Assembly (NCBI GenBank): GCA_023101885.1
Contig: JALPQD010000640.1
Location: 475,614-539,613 of the forward strand
DNA length: 64,000 nucleotides
Origin: Typhlomys cinereus
Lineage: Eukaryota; Chordata; Mammalia; Rodentia; Platacanthomyidae
Direction of reading: 5' to 3'
Numbering within the stretch: the first letter of the stretch is position 1; every line of letters begins with the position of its first letter. The notes beneath the pieces are model-generated. The model saw only the letters and a list, made by a program, of their open reading frames with translations. It did not search any database and was not told where the DNA came from. Position numbers and translations under genes: made by a program. This document shows, piece by piece, positions 34,695-46,075 of this stretch.

Positions 34695-35437
34695 ATGACA
34701 GATATCAACTTGACAACTGGAGGTTGAGCTGTGGGCATATTTGTAAAGAAATGGCATTAAAGGCAAACTCTAAGCAGGAGCTCGTCTGATTGATGGTAGA
34801 TGGGACCATTCCATGGCAGGTAGACAAAATGGAGGGAGCTGGTTAAGGAAGTTGGTTTTCGTGAGTGTACTTGGCCAGACATGCTGGTCTGGCAAACAAG
34901 GGTTCCCCTCTCAGCAGTGGATAAGATGCAGCCAACTCCCTCAGTTCCTGATATTGGTATGAACCCTCCTATCAAACTGGACAAGGAACTGTAAGTGTCA
35001 TGGTTTGAAATGCGTCCCCCACAGTCTCATGTGTTTGGCAAGGTCATGGCACCTTGAGAGGGGGAGCCTTGCTGGAGAAAGGCAGTCACAGGGGTGGGCC
35101 TTGAGGTGGATTAGGCTCACCCTACCTCTAGGAGAAGTCTGCCTTTGCAGCAAGCAGTGTTGCGGCTCTCATCCTCCAAGATGTTTGTAGTGACATAGCC
35201 TCCTCCAGCTTTGGCCAGCCAGCCATGCTGGCTCCGCCAAGAAAGACTGTATCTCTCCTTTGGAACCGTAAGCTAAATAAATCTCTTTCTCCCTTAAGTT
35301 CAATGACTTTGGAGGCTCTCTCACAGCAGTAGTTAAGAGTAATTGCTATAGTAACCAAGAGCAATAAGCAAGAATATACTCCTATGTCCATAATCTTTGT
35401 CATGAATTTATCAGCAACATGCAAAGTAACTGCGACA
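34695..35437 (+). mobile_element. Inverted LTR segment interrupted by an ORR1 LTR
   Basis: Plus-strand LTR sequence ('tatcaacttgacaactggagg', 'cttggccagacatgctggtctggcaa', 'atcagcaacatgcaaagtaactgcgaca') is oriented against the rest of the provirus. It is split by the ORR1 LTR at 34996-35363. The ORR1 insertion came after the LTR was formed. Confidence 0.75.
34996..35363 (+). mobile_element. ORR1-type MaLR LTR
   Basis: Begins TGTCATGGTTTGAAATGCG, then 'cccccacagtctcatgtgtttgg', 'ggagccttgctgga', 'gtgggccttgagg', 'tttggaaccgtaagctaaataaat', 'cccttaagtt', and ends 'gtaaccaagagca'. This is the ORR1 order as I know it. A possible 5 bp duplication gtaag (34991-34995) / ataag (35364-35368) has one mismatch. 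Confidence 0.75.
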
Positions 35438-35459
35438 ACACCTATATCTAACTAGCACA

Positions 35460-37880
35460 TTTAGGCTAAGCCATCAAAATTTGAGTGTTTTATCATTTAA
35501 TGCTTTAGAAAGGTCTGCAGATGACATATTTTAACACTGTGGGCTAGTAGAGTTTGGTGAATAACTATTTTCAGGGTGGGACATAGTCAAGGAAAACTGA
35601 GAGTTCATGGGCTACAACTCCATGGGGTGCCTGGAAGCTGTCACTCACTCAGTCTGAATGAAACACAGCAAAATTGTTCCCGGAATCTCCCGATGCTGCA
35701 CTGAAGACAGCAGCTCTGCTTCCAGAAGATTCCAGCCTCAGCTGCACCGCAGCAGCAGGAAGCCGAACCTGCACAGTGAGTGTCCTTCCCCCCCCCCCAG
35801 CTCACCACCCCCTGCCTAGTCCTCCATCGACAGCTCACAGCTGGGAGAGTCTTTCACACAACCCCTGGGGGCGGGACTTGAGTGTCCACAGAAAATTGAG
35901 GGTGGAAATGAGGCTGGAGGGGACAGGAGGACACATCTCAGCAGAGACACAGTACATGAAGAAGCATCGTGACCCACCATTGGGTCACCACAGGCGGGTG
36001 CCCTCTGCAGGCATGCATGTCGATCCGCTATTGCTTCTCCTGCTCAATAGCATCCTTCTACCAAGGAGACCCCAGGCCCTGTGATTCCCCAGCGATCGAA
36101 TCTGCGCCGCGTGTGTCAAACGCTGCTCCCTGCTGCAGATTTCCTTGAAGCAAGGAAACACCCTCGGCAGGGGAGCCTTTGCTGAACAGAATGGCTGGCT
36201 CTAAAGCCTCCTTTCTCAGATATCATTTCAATTAAACTCAACTGTCACACAGTGCTCCCCCTCACTGTGTTTACAGCACCAGGCAGCGGAGATGAGAAAA
36301 CCTACCTGCCGGCCTCACCCACTTATTCCATAGATGCTCTGCGGGCCGCTAAGCAGAGCAGCAGTGGGTTTGGCAGCCGCCAGGCTCCACCCCTGGGCTG
36401 AGGGTCTGGTCAGGAAGCTGCGGTTAAAGTAAAGCATAGTCTCCCGCCTTCGGGAGCTTGCAGCCGGTCCTGCACAGCAAGACACGGACATTTGTCCGCC
36501 TCCTCCTGACTTGCATGTATGTGCGTCTGTGCCGAGCCTCGAGGCTGTGCAATGCAGATGATTAGCACAGGTTCTTAGAGCTCCGTTTGGAAGCAGCGGC
36601 ACCTTCGCTGATGGCTGCAGCAGGGTCCAAGGAGTTCACACAGGCGTGCATGCGCCCGCGGAGCACAGACGTTCTGCAGGGAGCACACTGTTTTCATGAG
36701 TGCTGGGCACCGGCAGTCGCACCGGCGTTGCCCCCATCATTTGCAGTGGTGCAGAGGCCAATGTTACCATCTGCCTGCTGGTGAGTTCATGGCCAAGGGC
36801 GTCGAGGCGGGTTTATTCTGTCTTCTGACTCCTGATCATACTCCTTGCTGGCAGGCGAGCGCATGTCACGATTCAAGGCACAAGGATGCCCGGTGCGCTG
36901 AGGAATGCCGGCTCTCTGAACTAGACCCTTCCTCTTCACTCACCTGAGCAGGGGACGGTCCACAATAGCCAGATAATTCAGCCAGTTTGTGGTACAGCAG
37001 ACCTCTGACCTCTGCGGACTGTGGAGTCCTGGGGTCATCAGCATGAGGAGATGGGAAAAGGAGGTGAAGTCTAGGCAGAGCTTGGGGTGCCACAGCCCCA
37101 GCCCAGAGTGTACCAGCCACCACAGCCAGGAGAATCAGGCTGACTTTCCGTGGCCTTGGCGAGAACGTGGCTGTGTGGAAACCTTGACTTCAGCTTTGGC
37201 GTCCGGTGTGCCGAGAGGAGGAACTTCTCCTGCTTGAAGCTGTGGGCTGTGTTCCTGGAAAGAGGCTGTATCTACAAGGCTGACGTGGAGCCTTGAGGAT
37301 GTGGAGGGGTTGGAATGCTGCAAGTCCAGAGTCAAATTACCTTGGGTCACCTTTGGTCCTCTTCAGGCCTCTGCATGTATTGCCAATCTGGCATCCTTGT
37401 GAGTGTTACGCAAATCCTTTGGCAGGTACAATCACACCCAGGTTTCTACCAACCAAAAGACCAAGAATGTCGTCAGGTAGCCAACTGTAGCTTATAGATG
37501 AGAGTTTTACTGTAATTCACCTATCTGATACTTCCATGGATATATTTGAAAAGTACCTTGAATTATGGCTTTCTTGGTTCTGTCATTAACCTCGAGAAGT
37601 TGTCGCCTCAGCAGAATGCAGGAATTGGGGTTCCTGGGCCATGATTATTCCTATTTAGTTCCGCAGTAAACAAGGTCTTATCCTGTTGAGGAGAGAGCTG
37701 TGATTTTTCAGCCTATAGGGTCAACGAATCTGCGCTTGCTTGTTAGAATTATTGCAGGGAATTATAACATCATCCATCATGTTCCTCTTGCACTGGGCTA
37801 CCTACTTTCTTCCACACACAATAATACAAACAACCTTTAGGGGGTTGGGAGAAGGGACAAAGTCCTTATATAGTTCATCA
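35460..37880. other. Unassigned intergenic stretch
   Basis: No gene or confident repeat. A C run of 10 lies at about 35790-35799. Open frames up to 136 codons have no recognisable domain. Confidence 0.5.
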
Positions 37881-38277
37881 TGCTAGTTATGTGCAGATTT
37901 CAATTTTAAAACAAAGGGCTGAGCCTTTGGACACATATGTGATGAGTTAGAAAGCCCTGAACAGCCCTGTGGAGGTTACCCAGGTGGTGTGGGAAGACCT
38001 GGCCCACGACACGGGCGACCATTCTTTGCTCAGACGGAGAAAGCTGGCTCAGTACTTGCATGCTTTGGCCGGCAGGCAGGCAAGCGAGAAAGCTTGTACC
38101 TGTCTAAGCAATTCCTGTGGATATGTTGTGACCCCTTTCCTCAGCTCCTGACGTGGGTACAAAATCTCCTGCCAAGGCTGAAGTGTAGCCAGGAATCAGA
38201 AACAAGAATAAAGCCCTTGTTCTCATGGGCTGTTGGTTGTGTATTTATCAGCAACATAGAGAGAAACTGCAGTTCCC
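37881..38277 (+). mobile_element. Solo LTR, MaLR/ERVL-like family, diverged
   Basis: Landmarks in order: 'tgctagttatgtgcag', 'gagcctttggacacat', 'gaagacctggccca', 'cctcagctcctgacgtgggtac', 'gaataaagcccttgttctcatggg', and 'tatttatcagcaacatagagagaaactgca'. The polyadenylation signal is AATAAA. No duplication was resolved. Confidence 0.68.
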
Positions 38278-38289
38278 AGGCTGGCCACA

Positions 38290-39060
38290 AAGTCATGATC
38301 TGTGTGCAGCATATTGGATATCCGCAGAATCTTTGATGTGGACACGTAGCCACATCCCATGGCCCATCTCCAAGGTGGCATAGTTTCGAATGAGCAGAGG
38401 AAATCTCCTGGGTGACAAAATACTGTAGACACTGCACATTTCCCAGAGCACTGCCACTTGGCATATCTGCAAGCTCAGATTTCTAGAAAGGTCATCTGCC
38501 AGCACTTGCAGCTTTGGGTTCTCCATGTGATTGAATGGGTTCATCTCAATTATCCAAAATATATCCAGGTCAGTGTCCTTATCAATCACATCAGCAAAAA
38601 TCTCTGTTGTCACATAAGGAAGAGTCACAGTTTCTGGGCACGAAGGGGCTTGCAAACAGATGCAGCAGTAGACAAGAGAAGACAGATGTCATCACAGGTG
38701 ATGATCGGCAGAACTCCGCAGTCACTGAAAGTGTTTGCAACAGCGAGTTCCCAGGGCCAGGCCCGCCATGACCTCCACATGTCTGCTGGCATCTCTGAAG
38801 TTGGGCTACCATCCCCCCAGTTGCTCACTTGCATCCAGAGGCTGCAGTGCCTTTGGCCCCATTTCAACGAAGCAGTCTCACATGTTGGACTGATCAGAAG
38901 ATTCCAGCAGGAAGGAAACAGCCAGGGCTCCTTTCTGTGGCCTCTTCCCAAGTTAGGTCTCTTGATAAGAACCTGTCAAAGATCTCAGCTTCCCACCTCT
39001 CCACAGTCAGGATTCACTGTGTTTGCAGTGTTCCGATCTACAAGAGATTTCATGACTTGT
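38290..39060 (-). other. Unidentified stretch with overlapping minus-strand open frames
   Basis: Two minus-strand frames, 120 and 108 codons (38293-38655 and 38625-38951), overlap out of phase. Their composition is less repetitive than most frames here. The pattern would fit a frameshifted retrocopy or an endogenous-virus remnant. I recognise no family, no poly-A tail and no intron junctions, so I do not call a gene. Confidence 0.2.
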
Positions 39061-39231
39061 TAATATGGGAGGGTGTTTCAAATATATTTTCAATATAAAG
39101 AGGTATTTGGCTCTATGAATCCAACTTACGGGATTTCTCTAAAATAAAAAGCACTGCATAACCAGGTTTCATGTGTGAAACTGAAATTTTAAACAGAAAG
39201 GAGATATCTGGAAAATATTGGACTGGGGCTC

Positions 39232-39562
39232 TGGGGAGATAGCTCAGGGCTTAAGTTTTTACCTCATGAGCAAAAGGACCTGAGTTTGCGAAAGGTTTCA
39301 GTGAACAATAAATGCAGTTTTTGAAAATGCATAAAAAGACCTGAGTTTTTAATCACCAGATCCCATGTAAAACTTCTCTGTGGAATAGTGGTGCCCTGTA
39401 ATGCTGGCCCTGGAAGGCAGAGTCTAGGAAACCCCAGAGCAAAGCAATATGGAAATAGAGCAATTTAGGGAGATTCCACATGTCACCCTTGAACTTTCAT
39501 AGGCACTCACGCATGCACACGTGCGCGCACACACACACACGCGCGCACACATACACACGTGT
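39232..39562 (+). mobile_element. Older B4-type SINE with CA-rich tail
   Basis: Head 'tggggagatagctcagggctt' and the word 'aaaggacctgagtttg' occur, then 'aaaagacctgagtttttaatcaccagatcccatg', suggesting a small internal duplication of the B box region. The body 'ggaaggcagagtctaggaaaccccagagcaaag' closely matches the element at 43494. The tail is 'cgcgcacacacacacac' at 39504-39562. Confidence 0.75.
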
Positions 39563-40713
39563 ATGTGAACACAAAGATAAATACTGGACTGAACAGTCAA
39601 ACAGTTGAAAAGAAACTGAGCACATCACCTTTTGCCAAAATGTTAGCGTCTAAATCCTTGGAGGAAATGGAGATGCTCCAACTATTTGTCTTTAAACCGT
39701 GGGAAGGCCGATGTCCTGCTGCCGCCGCAGCGTCGCACCCTGTGTGTGCCCCTTCTTGATGTCAGCAGTGATGAGCCATTTCCAGCCACTGATCGCCTCT
39801 CACCCCCCACTCTCTCAAAGTTACTCTTCAGAAAATGTAAGAGAAATCTGGAGTTTCACATTTGGCTGTCAAGTGTGATTTTTCAGGTGAACCAGCGCCC
39901 AGCTGGCTTCCTGATACTCATCAAAGTGATTCCACTTGAGGCTCGGGGTTCCCAAGGCATCAAGACGTGGGCTGAGGCGATGTTTCCCCCTCCCAACATA
40001 CCGCGACCTCTGACCTAGGTCTGAGACCTCAGTTGGGGGGGGGAGAGCAGGACGAGACTGCTCGGGTCAGAAAGTACACGGCAGGGCAGACGTCCGATGT
40101 GGCGAAGCCCCTTGGTGGCATGTCGTGAATATCATTTGTGGTGTGCAAGGAGCTCGTGGGCCAGTGATGTATTGTAACTTCTTCCTACCAGAAGCAGCTG
40201 AGGTGCCACGTGGCCCCACGCTGGCGAGGCCATGCTGTGTCCCGTGGCGGAGGCCGTGCCAGGATATACAACAGGGACCTGTGCTGTTGTGAGCTTTCCT
40301 GTAGTGATCTGTGAGCAGGACGGAATCTCTCTGTGCGTTAATCCCAAGTCATTCTCTGAGGACAATTGCCCCGTGGGAGAACAACTGCCAGGCTCCAGTG
40401 CAGCTGGATGCCAGGGAAAGTCTTTCTGTCTCTGATTTTGACTCGTGTGTCCGCCGGCTACACTCAGCAGAATCCTCTGCGCTTCAGAGAAACTCAGAGA
40501 CTCCCTTGGCTGTCACTCATGACCTGTTGCTTCCGCATAAGCCAGCAGAGAGCTCCATCTTGAACTGCAAAAGGGGGATGAGGGTGTGGGACACAGAGGC
40601 CCAGGGTCGGGACCTTGTGTTAGAATTCCAGCGAACCACTTCCTGATTGTGTGACTGGAGGTGATTTTGTGGATTCTAGTTAGTCACTTATCAATGTGCA
40701 AACAGATGATGTG

Positions 40714-41127
40714 TGTTGCAGTTCCTCTGCATGGTTGCTGATAAATGACCATTAAATGGCTGAAGGGAACAAGGAGTTTATTTCCTTATGACAGTCCGGT
40801 TACAGTTCTCAGTCCAGCTTGACAGGAGAGCATGCACCAACACCAGGGCTGAAGGAACTGGCCACACCATCTCTATGTAATGGCTGAGAAAGGGATGATC
40901 CTTACTTGTCAGACCAACTTGTCTAGCCAAGTGTACAAAAGGATGCCAACTCCCTCAACCAGTTCTCTGTGTTTTATCCTAGGGCCTAATCCCACCCGCC
41001 ATGGGCTGGGTCATCCCCATCTGCTAGACAATCTTGCTCTGGGCCCAATTCAACCACTAATTCTCCACAAATTGCCCAGAGCTCAAATTCTCAACTGTCA
41101 AGTTGACACCTGTGCCTAACTACGACA
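40714..41127 (-). mobile_element. Solo LTR, MaLR/ERVL-like family, with exact target duplication
   Basis: On the minus strand it runs from TGTCGTAGTTAGGCACAGG to ...GGAACTGCAACA, defining TG...CA ends for the family. Inside are 'gtcaacttgacagttgag', 'cccatggcgggtggga', and 'aataaactccttgttccctt'. A perfect 5 bp duplication, atgtg, flanks it at 40709-40713 and 41128-41132. A 5 bp duplication is usual for ERVL/MaLR integration. Confidence 0.92.
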
Positions 41128-41535
41128 ATGTGCATGTTGACATTTGTTATAAAATGGGCCAAATCTAAGTGTGGTGATGTCTGTTGAGCAGGGACCCAGT
41201 GTTGCCTTGACAATCTCACCTGACCGATTCCCAACTCCTGCAGGCTCAGCCTTTTCATTCCGTGTCAGAAAAAAACAAATTTTATTTTCATCCCTACAAT
41301 GTGCTAAAGAGCTATATTTCTTGGCTTTGCGTTAAGTTCTGGCTAAGACTTTGGAGGTAACTGGCACATGACACAGCATTTCCTTGCTCTTTTTTATTGT
41401 AGATTCATTATGCTATTCAAACACTAAACTCACTTTTGCCTTTACTGCTGTTATTCAGAATCCTATTGAATACTTTCCTTCTCATAAATTTTAACTGCTT
41501 TCCCTTGCTAACATTCCACTATCCTTGCTTGTAAC

Positions 41536-41720
41536 AAAGATTTTCTTCATTCTTTGATAGTTTCATACCTGTGTACAAAGAACTCCAGTCCTCTTTCACC
41601 CCCATTACCCTGTCTTAGTCCCCCATCTCTTCTGCTGAAATCCTTCTTCTTCTTAGAACACCCTCCTTCCCCTTTCATGACGTTCCGCGGTATGTGTGAC
41701 CCGTCAACGTGAGCAGGCGA
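41536..41720 (-). mobile_element. LINE-1 3' fragment, minus strand
   Basis: 'ttcattctttgatagtttcatacctg', 'cctctttcacccccattaccctg', and 'cccccatctcttctgctgaaatcc' match antisense rodent LINE-1 3' sequence as also seen at 28151-28335. Confidence 0.55.
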
Positions 41721-42144
41721 CACATGGCCCTTCCTGCAATGCAAACAAAATGAATCTAGAATTCCTTGCTAAGAAAACACAATCTTGTCGAGAGTTTTAA
41801 CTGAGACATACCTTCTGCATTCTGCTAAACTATTATTAATACTGCAGACCGTTCACGCTTTCTTGACAGCCATCTTAATTCTTGTAATAATATGTTTAGA
41901 GAAGAAGTTAGTTTTTTCTACTGATTTTCCTTTTTTGCATCTGTATTTTACTAGGCACAGTATTTGGCTAACCAGCAATGGAAATGTAACACACAGCATC
42001 TTTTATATTTGAAGGGGTTGCAAGTTGGGGGCTGAACCTCAGTGACACATCACTTGCCCGTGTTCTCAAGGCCAAGCGTCCAATCCTCATTGCTGAAAAC
42101 AGAATTAAATCAACAACCAATCAATGCGATGATTACAAAGCCTG

Positions 42145-42370
42145 TGATTGATGTACCTGGGAGAGTTGTGCTGCTCCGGCTGAGTCACTCGGGGCCCGCA
42201 CACTGTGCCAACCTGCCGTACGCCATGTCAACCTACATCACTCTGTGGGTGGGTCTGTGAGGGTGTGGTCCATGATGCTGGTATTTAAACGGGTAGATTG
42301 AGTGAAGCAGGAGCGGCTGCAATGTGGGCGACAGCATCCAATTGGCCAGCAGAACACAAAGTGGAACTGA
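42145..42370 (+). mobile_element. Old ERVL LTR fragment (MLT2/MT2-like)
   Basis: 'gtgggtgggtctgtgagggtgtggtcc', 'ttaaacgggtagattgagtgaagcagg' and 'catccaattggccagcagaac' fall in the order I know from mammalian MLT2-type LTRs. Too diverged for exact ends. Confidence 0.5.
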
Positions 42371-43493
42371 ACAGGAAGTCCAGCCCATCCTCACCACAGG
42401 AGGGAGAGCTCACCTGCAAGGACTCCCACTCAAATGGACTCTCTTGCTGGCCTCAAGGTGCAATGCAGCCTCGACTAGCTGCCTTGAGAGACTGAGCTTG
42501 GCAGTCTCAACAATTGCATATGCATATGACAGTTCCTCACCACAAATCATGTATGCGTGTGCGTGTGTGTGCGCACGTGTTGTGCATGCTCATGTGTTTG
42601 TGTACCTACATGAATGTGAGTCACGTGTATACATATGCAGAGCATAGAGCAACACAAGGTTCCAGTGGGCAATGTACACAGGGCGGCTCTTTGGCACACT
42701 TCCGAGCTCAGCACAAGGAAATAGAAAGTTATTGAGAATGTCCTCTTTCTGTTGCAGTGATAGCCAATGTTTCCTCTTTTCAAAAAAAATCACAAATTGA
42801 ACTTTTCACAACAGCAGAAGAGAGGATTTTTTTGTGTTCCCCTCACAAAGAACTGATCAGTGCATGCGATGGTGGGAGTGCTGGATGCCCAGAGTTGATT
42901 ATCACACAGTGTGTACACTGAACGCCACACTGGACCTTGGGAATACGTGCAGTTACAATGCTGTGCACCTAATGATGTATCAGGTTCCTGCAACCCAATG
43001 CTAAAGCTACATTTTGCCTTCTAGATACTAAAATAATGAGCTTTCTTACACTATATATTTAAATGATCAAGCCAAACAAAACCCCCCTCATTTGTGTGCA
43101 TCTAGAAGATTCAGACAGCTTGGTCTAAATGAGGATTACATATTCAGTTTATAAATTCAGAATACAGAGCTGGGAAACCAGCAGTCTAAAAATGCCGAGC
43201 GTCCATATTGTGTGTGCGTATGCACTGTGCATATGGCTGTGCATGCAAATGCGGACTGTGTTTGACATAAACACATATGCGAATGTCATGTGGACCCTTA
43301 GTACACGTGTGGAAGAGACACCTTGATTATGGTCCTGTCACTGTGTCTGTTTCCACAGGGGACATCTGCTCAGAACTTCATGCAGAGATGGGCAAGAAAT
43401 ATTTTTCGAGATTAGGTGTTGCGTGTCCCAAGACTTTTACCATTCATTTTAGGAAATGTAGGTGAAGTGGGTGCTATAAAAATGGAAAAAATG

Positions 43494-43764
43494 AGCTGGG
43501 GAAATGACTCAGTAGTTAAAAACCTCTGATTTGCAAGCAAAGAGACTTGAGTTCAGATCCCCAGATCTTATGTAAAAATTTTAGGCAAATGTGGGGGAAA
43601 TCTGCAATTCCAGCCTTGGAAGGCAGAGTTTGGGAGACCCCAGAGCAAACCAGTCAGGAAGTAGAGCAATCCAAGATGATTTCCGATGTCACTCTTGAAC
43701 CTCCACAGGTGCATGCGTACACACAGACACAAACACACACACATGCACACACATACACACACAA
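43494..43764 (+). mobile_element. B4-type SINE with CA tail
   Basis: Head 'gagctggggaaatgactcag' with A box, then 'gacttgagttcagatcccc' as B box region, and body 'ggaaggcagagtttgggagaccccagagcaaacc'. The end is 'gatgtcactcttgaacctcc', followed by a CA-rich tail. This body is the best in-window comparison for the young SINE family. Confidence 0.8.
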
Positions 43765-44289
43765 TGCAACAAGGATAAATTGCATATGGGCAAGATGGAG
43801 TCATGTGATTGGAGTAGACAGTCTTGTGACCACACTAACCCCTCCACCCCTTGTGCTCTACTCAGAAATGACTCACCTCTACTCTTCATCCCATGTTCTT
43901 ATCATTCAGATCCCTCTTTCAAGACGAAAGCATGCTCGGTTCCTAGATAAAAGCAAGAGGGGTCTCCATCCAGCGATTCTCACTCCGGAAGTAACTTCCC
44001 TTCTTTCCAACTAGCCTCCAAGTCACTGGTGAACAGCAGGTAACTGAGAGTCACTTTCTGGTTCCCACAGTGGCAAGACACGAATGTGCTGGTTGCATCC
44101 AGAGGGGTAAGTTCAACTTGGGATTCTCCTTGCTTCACATACATTATTAAGTGCAGCTTATGACCACAAAGAAGAATTTGCAATAAAGTTGGGAGGCAAG
44201 AGTGGATAGACTGGTTTCTTACAGAATGTTCTGTGAGTAGAGCCCAGCATTGAGATTAGAAGTGTGCGTCAGCTGAGAGAGTTTTATTT

Positions 44290-44680
44290 TTCTAATTTGT
44301 ATTTGGCAGAGTTAATGGTCTGAAGTGTTCCAATAATTATGAGAGCAAGGAGGAGGGTAGCATAACGAGATGCAAATTGCCTCGTTCCCACAATCCCCCG
44401 GCACCAGCGATGCTCACAATGGCCATTATTCGGGATTTTATACTTTGCCTGTTTTTCATGTTTCAAAGTGGCAATTTGCTCTCTGGCAAGATGAGTGTTT
44501 TGGTTGGTTTAAATGGTAATGCGAAACTGGAATAAAGAAAAGCTGCCAATCACGGGCTCCCATAACGTGCGGTGAAGGCAATCTCTTCTGCATGACAGGG
44601 ATTCGTAAGGAGTTTCCAGCTCATAATTGCTGTTTTGATGGGATAAGCTGGCGAATCCCTAATGAAGCACGCAGCAGACC
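44290..44680. promoter_or_regulatory. Candidate conserved non-coding element A
   Basis: Non-repetitive, with composition unlike the surrounding repeats, and dense in developmental-factor motifs. These are a perfect octamer ATGCAAAT at 44370-44377, 'ccattatt', 'caataattatg', 'cataattgc' and 'cctaatgaag' (homeodomain TAAT cores). Such AT-rich, motif-dense islands in repeat-rich DNA often prove to be conserved enhancers. Inference only; no alignment was possible. Confidence 0.35.
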
Positions 44681-45388
44681 CTTCCGAGTGCTCGGGAAGG
44701 AGAGTCCTCAGTGCCTGGTCCTTCCACCCACCCCGTGTGACTTCCCTCCCTACCTGTCCGTCCACCGCGGTAGAGGTCGGCAGTTTGCTCACAGCCTTGA
44801 CCCGGAAGCACTGGGCGGGCCCTGAGGTGTCTCCTGAGTCACCTCCTACTTTACCTCCGACCTTAGTGGCGAATCTTCCCTGTCTCTTGTCTGCTCAGCT
44901 CCTAAGTGTGTACGTGCGTCTGGGGATGTCGTCCCTCTTCTTCTGATCCCTGCTCTACACTTTACATGACCAGGTCCATCTGCCCTGACTATAAATAGCA
45001 CCTGCATGCCCGTCGCATTCAGGATTCAGAGTGGCCTGGGTCTCGTCCCTGAGCGCTGACTCGCCATCTGGTCAGAGACACAGTGGAGCGGTGGAACCCA
45101 CAACACCCCCTGCATGTGCTGTGGGCCGATGCTGGCTCCCCAGCAGGAGGGGAAATCGGACTTGCTTTTCTAGGACTTCTACGACTCTTCAGTCTCTCCA
45201 CTGCAGTGCACTGCCACGTGAACAAAAGCGCTTGTGGCCAGTGGCTGTCCACCAAAACGCCTCCCTTTATTGGTGAATCCATAAAATTGGTATCTGTGAC
45301 ATCACTTTTCAGTTGAGTATGACCCCTGACCAAGTGGCCTTCTATGGAACGAGAACGGAATTATGAGAGACACTCGTTTGGCTATCAT

Positions 45389-45512
45389 TTGAGGACAGGG
45401 TCTCACATAACCTAGAAAGCTGACCGTCGGCTCCCTGCTGCTGAGGATGATCTCTTGCGTCTGCCTCCTTGTCCCAGCCCACGTGATTCCCAAGTGAGCC
45501 ACGTGGTCGGCG
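45389..45512 (-). mobile_element. B1-like SINE, minus strand
   Basis: The plus strand reads 'ggacagggtctcacataacctagaaagctgac', 'gaggatgatctcttgcgtctgcctcctt', 'gtgattcccaagtgagccacgtgg', the antisense order of old B1/PB1-type elements. Confidence 0.65.
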
Positions 45513-45924
45513 ACCCCTCAGCCCCTCTTCGGGTAGCCATTTGTTGAGACGATGCTGCAAGTAGATTCCTTGAAAGCCACTGGCTTTCTAGAATGTTCCA
45601 TTTCTCCTCCATCTGAGGCGATGAAGCAAGCATGGAATGAAAATAAAACATTTTACAAAGGTTTTATGTTATTTTGTGGTGAATGAGCTTTGTGGGGAAA
45701 ATCCAAGGGGCGCTATCTGAGAAGGACCAGTACATTTTGCCTGCAGCACAGTTCGAAGGCCAGGCTGCAGCTTTGGAGTTTTGCTGCCTAGATTTTTTTC
45801 GCCTGCAAGATTCCATTGCTCCCTTTCAAACAGGAAGCACCAATACCGCACACGAGGTGCGTGGAGCATGGTAGGGAAATTGTAGCTCCTTCTGACATCC
45901 ACACTCACTGTTCCAGCCACCCAC

Positions 45925-46075
45925 TGGGCAGCCCTTTGCTGATCTGGGCAGTAATTATGCTGAAATTTCACACACTTAATCTGGGGTTTGTGTATTTCTG
46001 AAAGATAACCCCAGTAAACAGGGACTTTTCAGTGCAGCTCCTGTTTAACATACAGCAAGCTGTGAGCTAACCTCT
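45925..46075. promoter_or_regulatory. Candidate conserved non-coding element B
   Basis: A short non-repetitive AT-balanced block with 'gcagtaattatgctgaaatttc', 'cacttaatctgg' and 'agtaaacaggg' (forkhead-like). Weaker than element A. Inference from motif density only. Confidence 0.22.

Larger units (their letters stand above)
33095..35459 (-). mobile_element. Near-complete MaLR/ERVL-like provirus, minus strand, with rearranged 5' LTR
   Basis: The minus-strand 3' LTR occupies 33095-33472 (plus start TGTTGTAGTTTATCTG). The internal region is 33473-34694 and is homologous to 17711-19270 throughout. It includes the primer site at 34677-34694. On the plus strand the 5' LTR should begin TGTTGCAG at about 34695. 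Instead the LTR lies there in the opposite orientation, up to about 35437, and is followed by 'acacctatatctaactagcaca', which still has the original orientation. No coding frame. The flanks tttgt / tttag are only a partial duplication. Confidence 0.75.
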
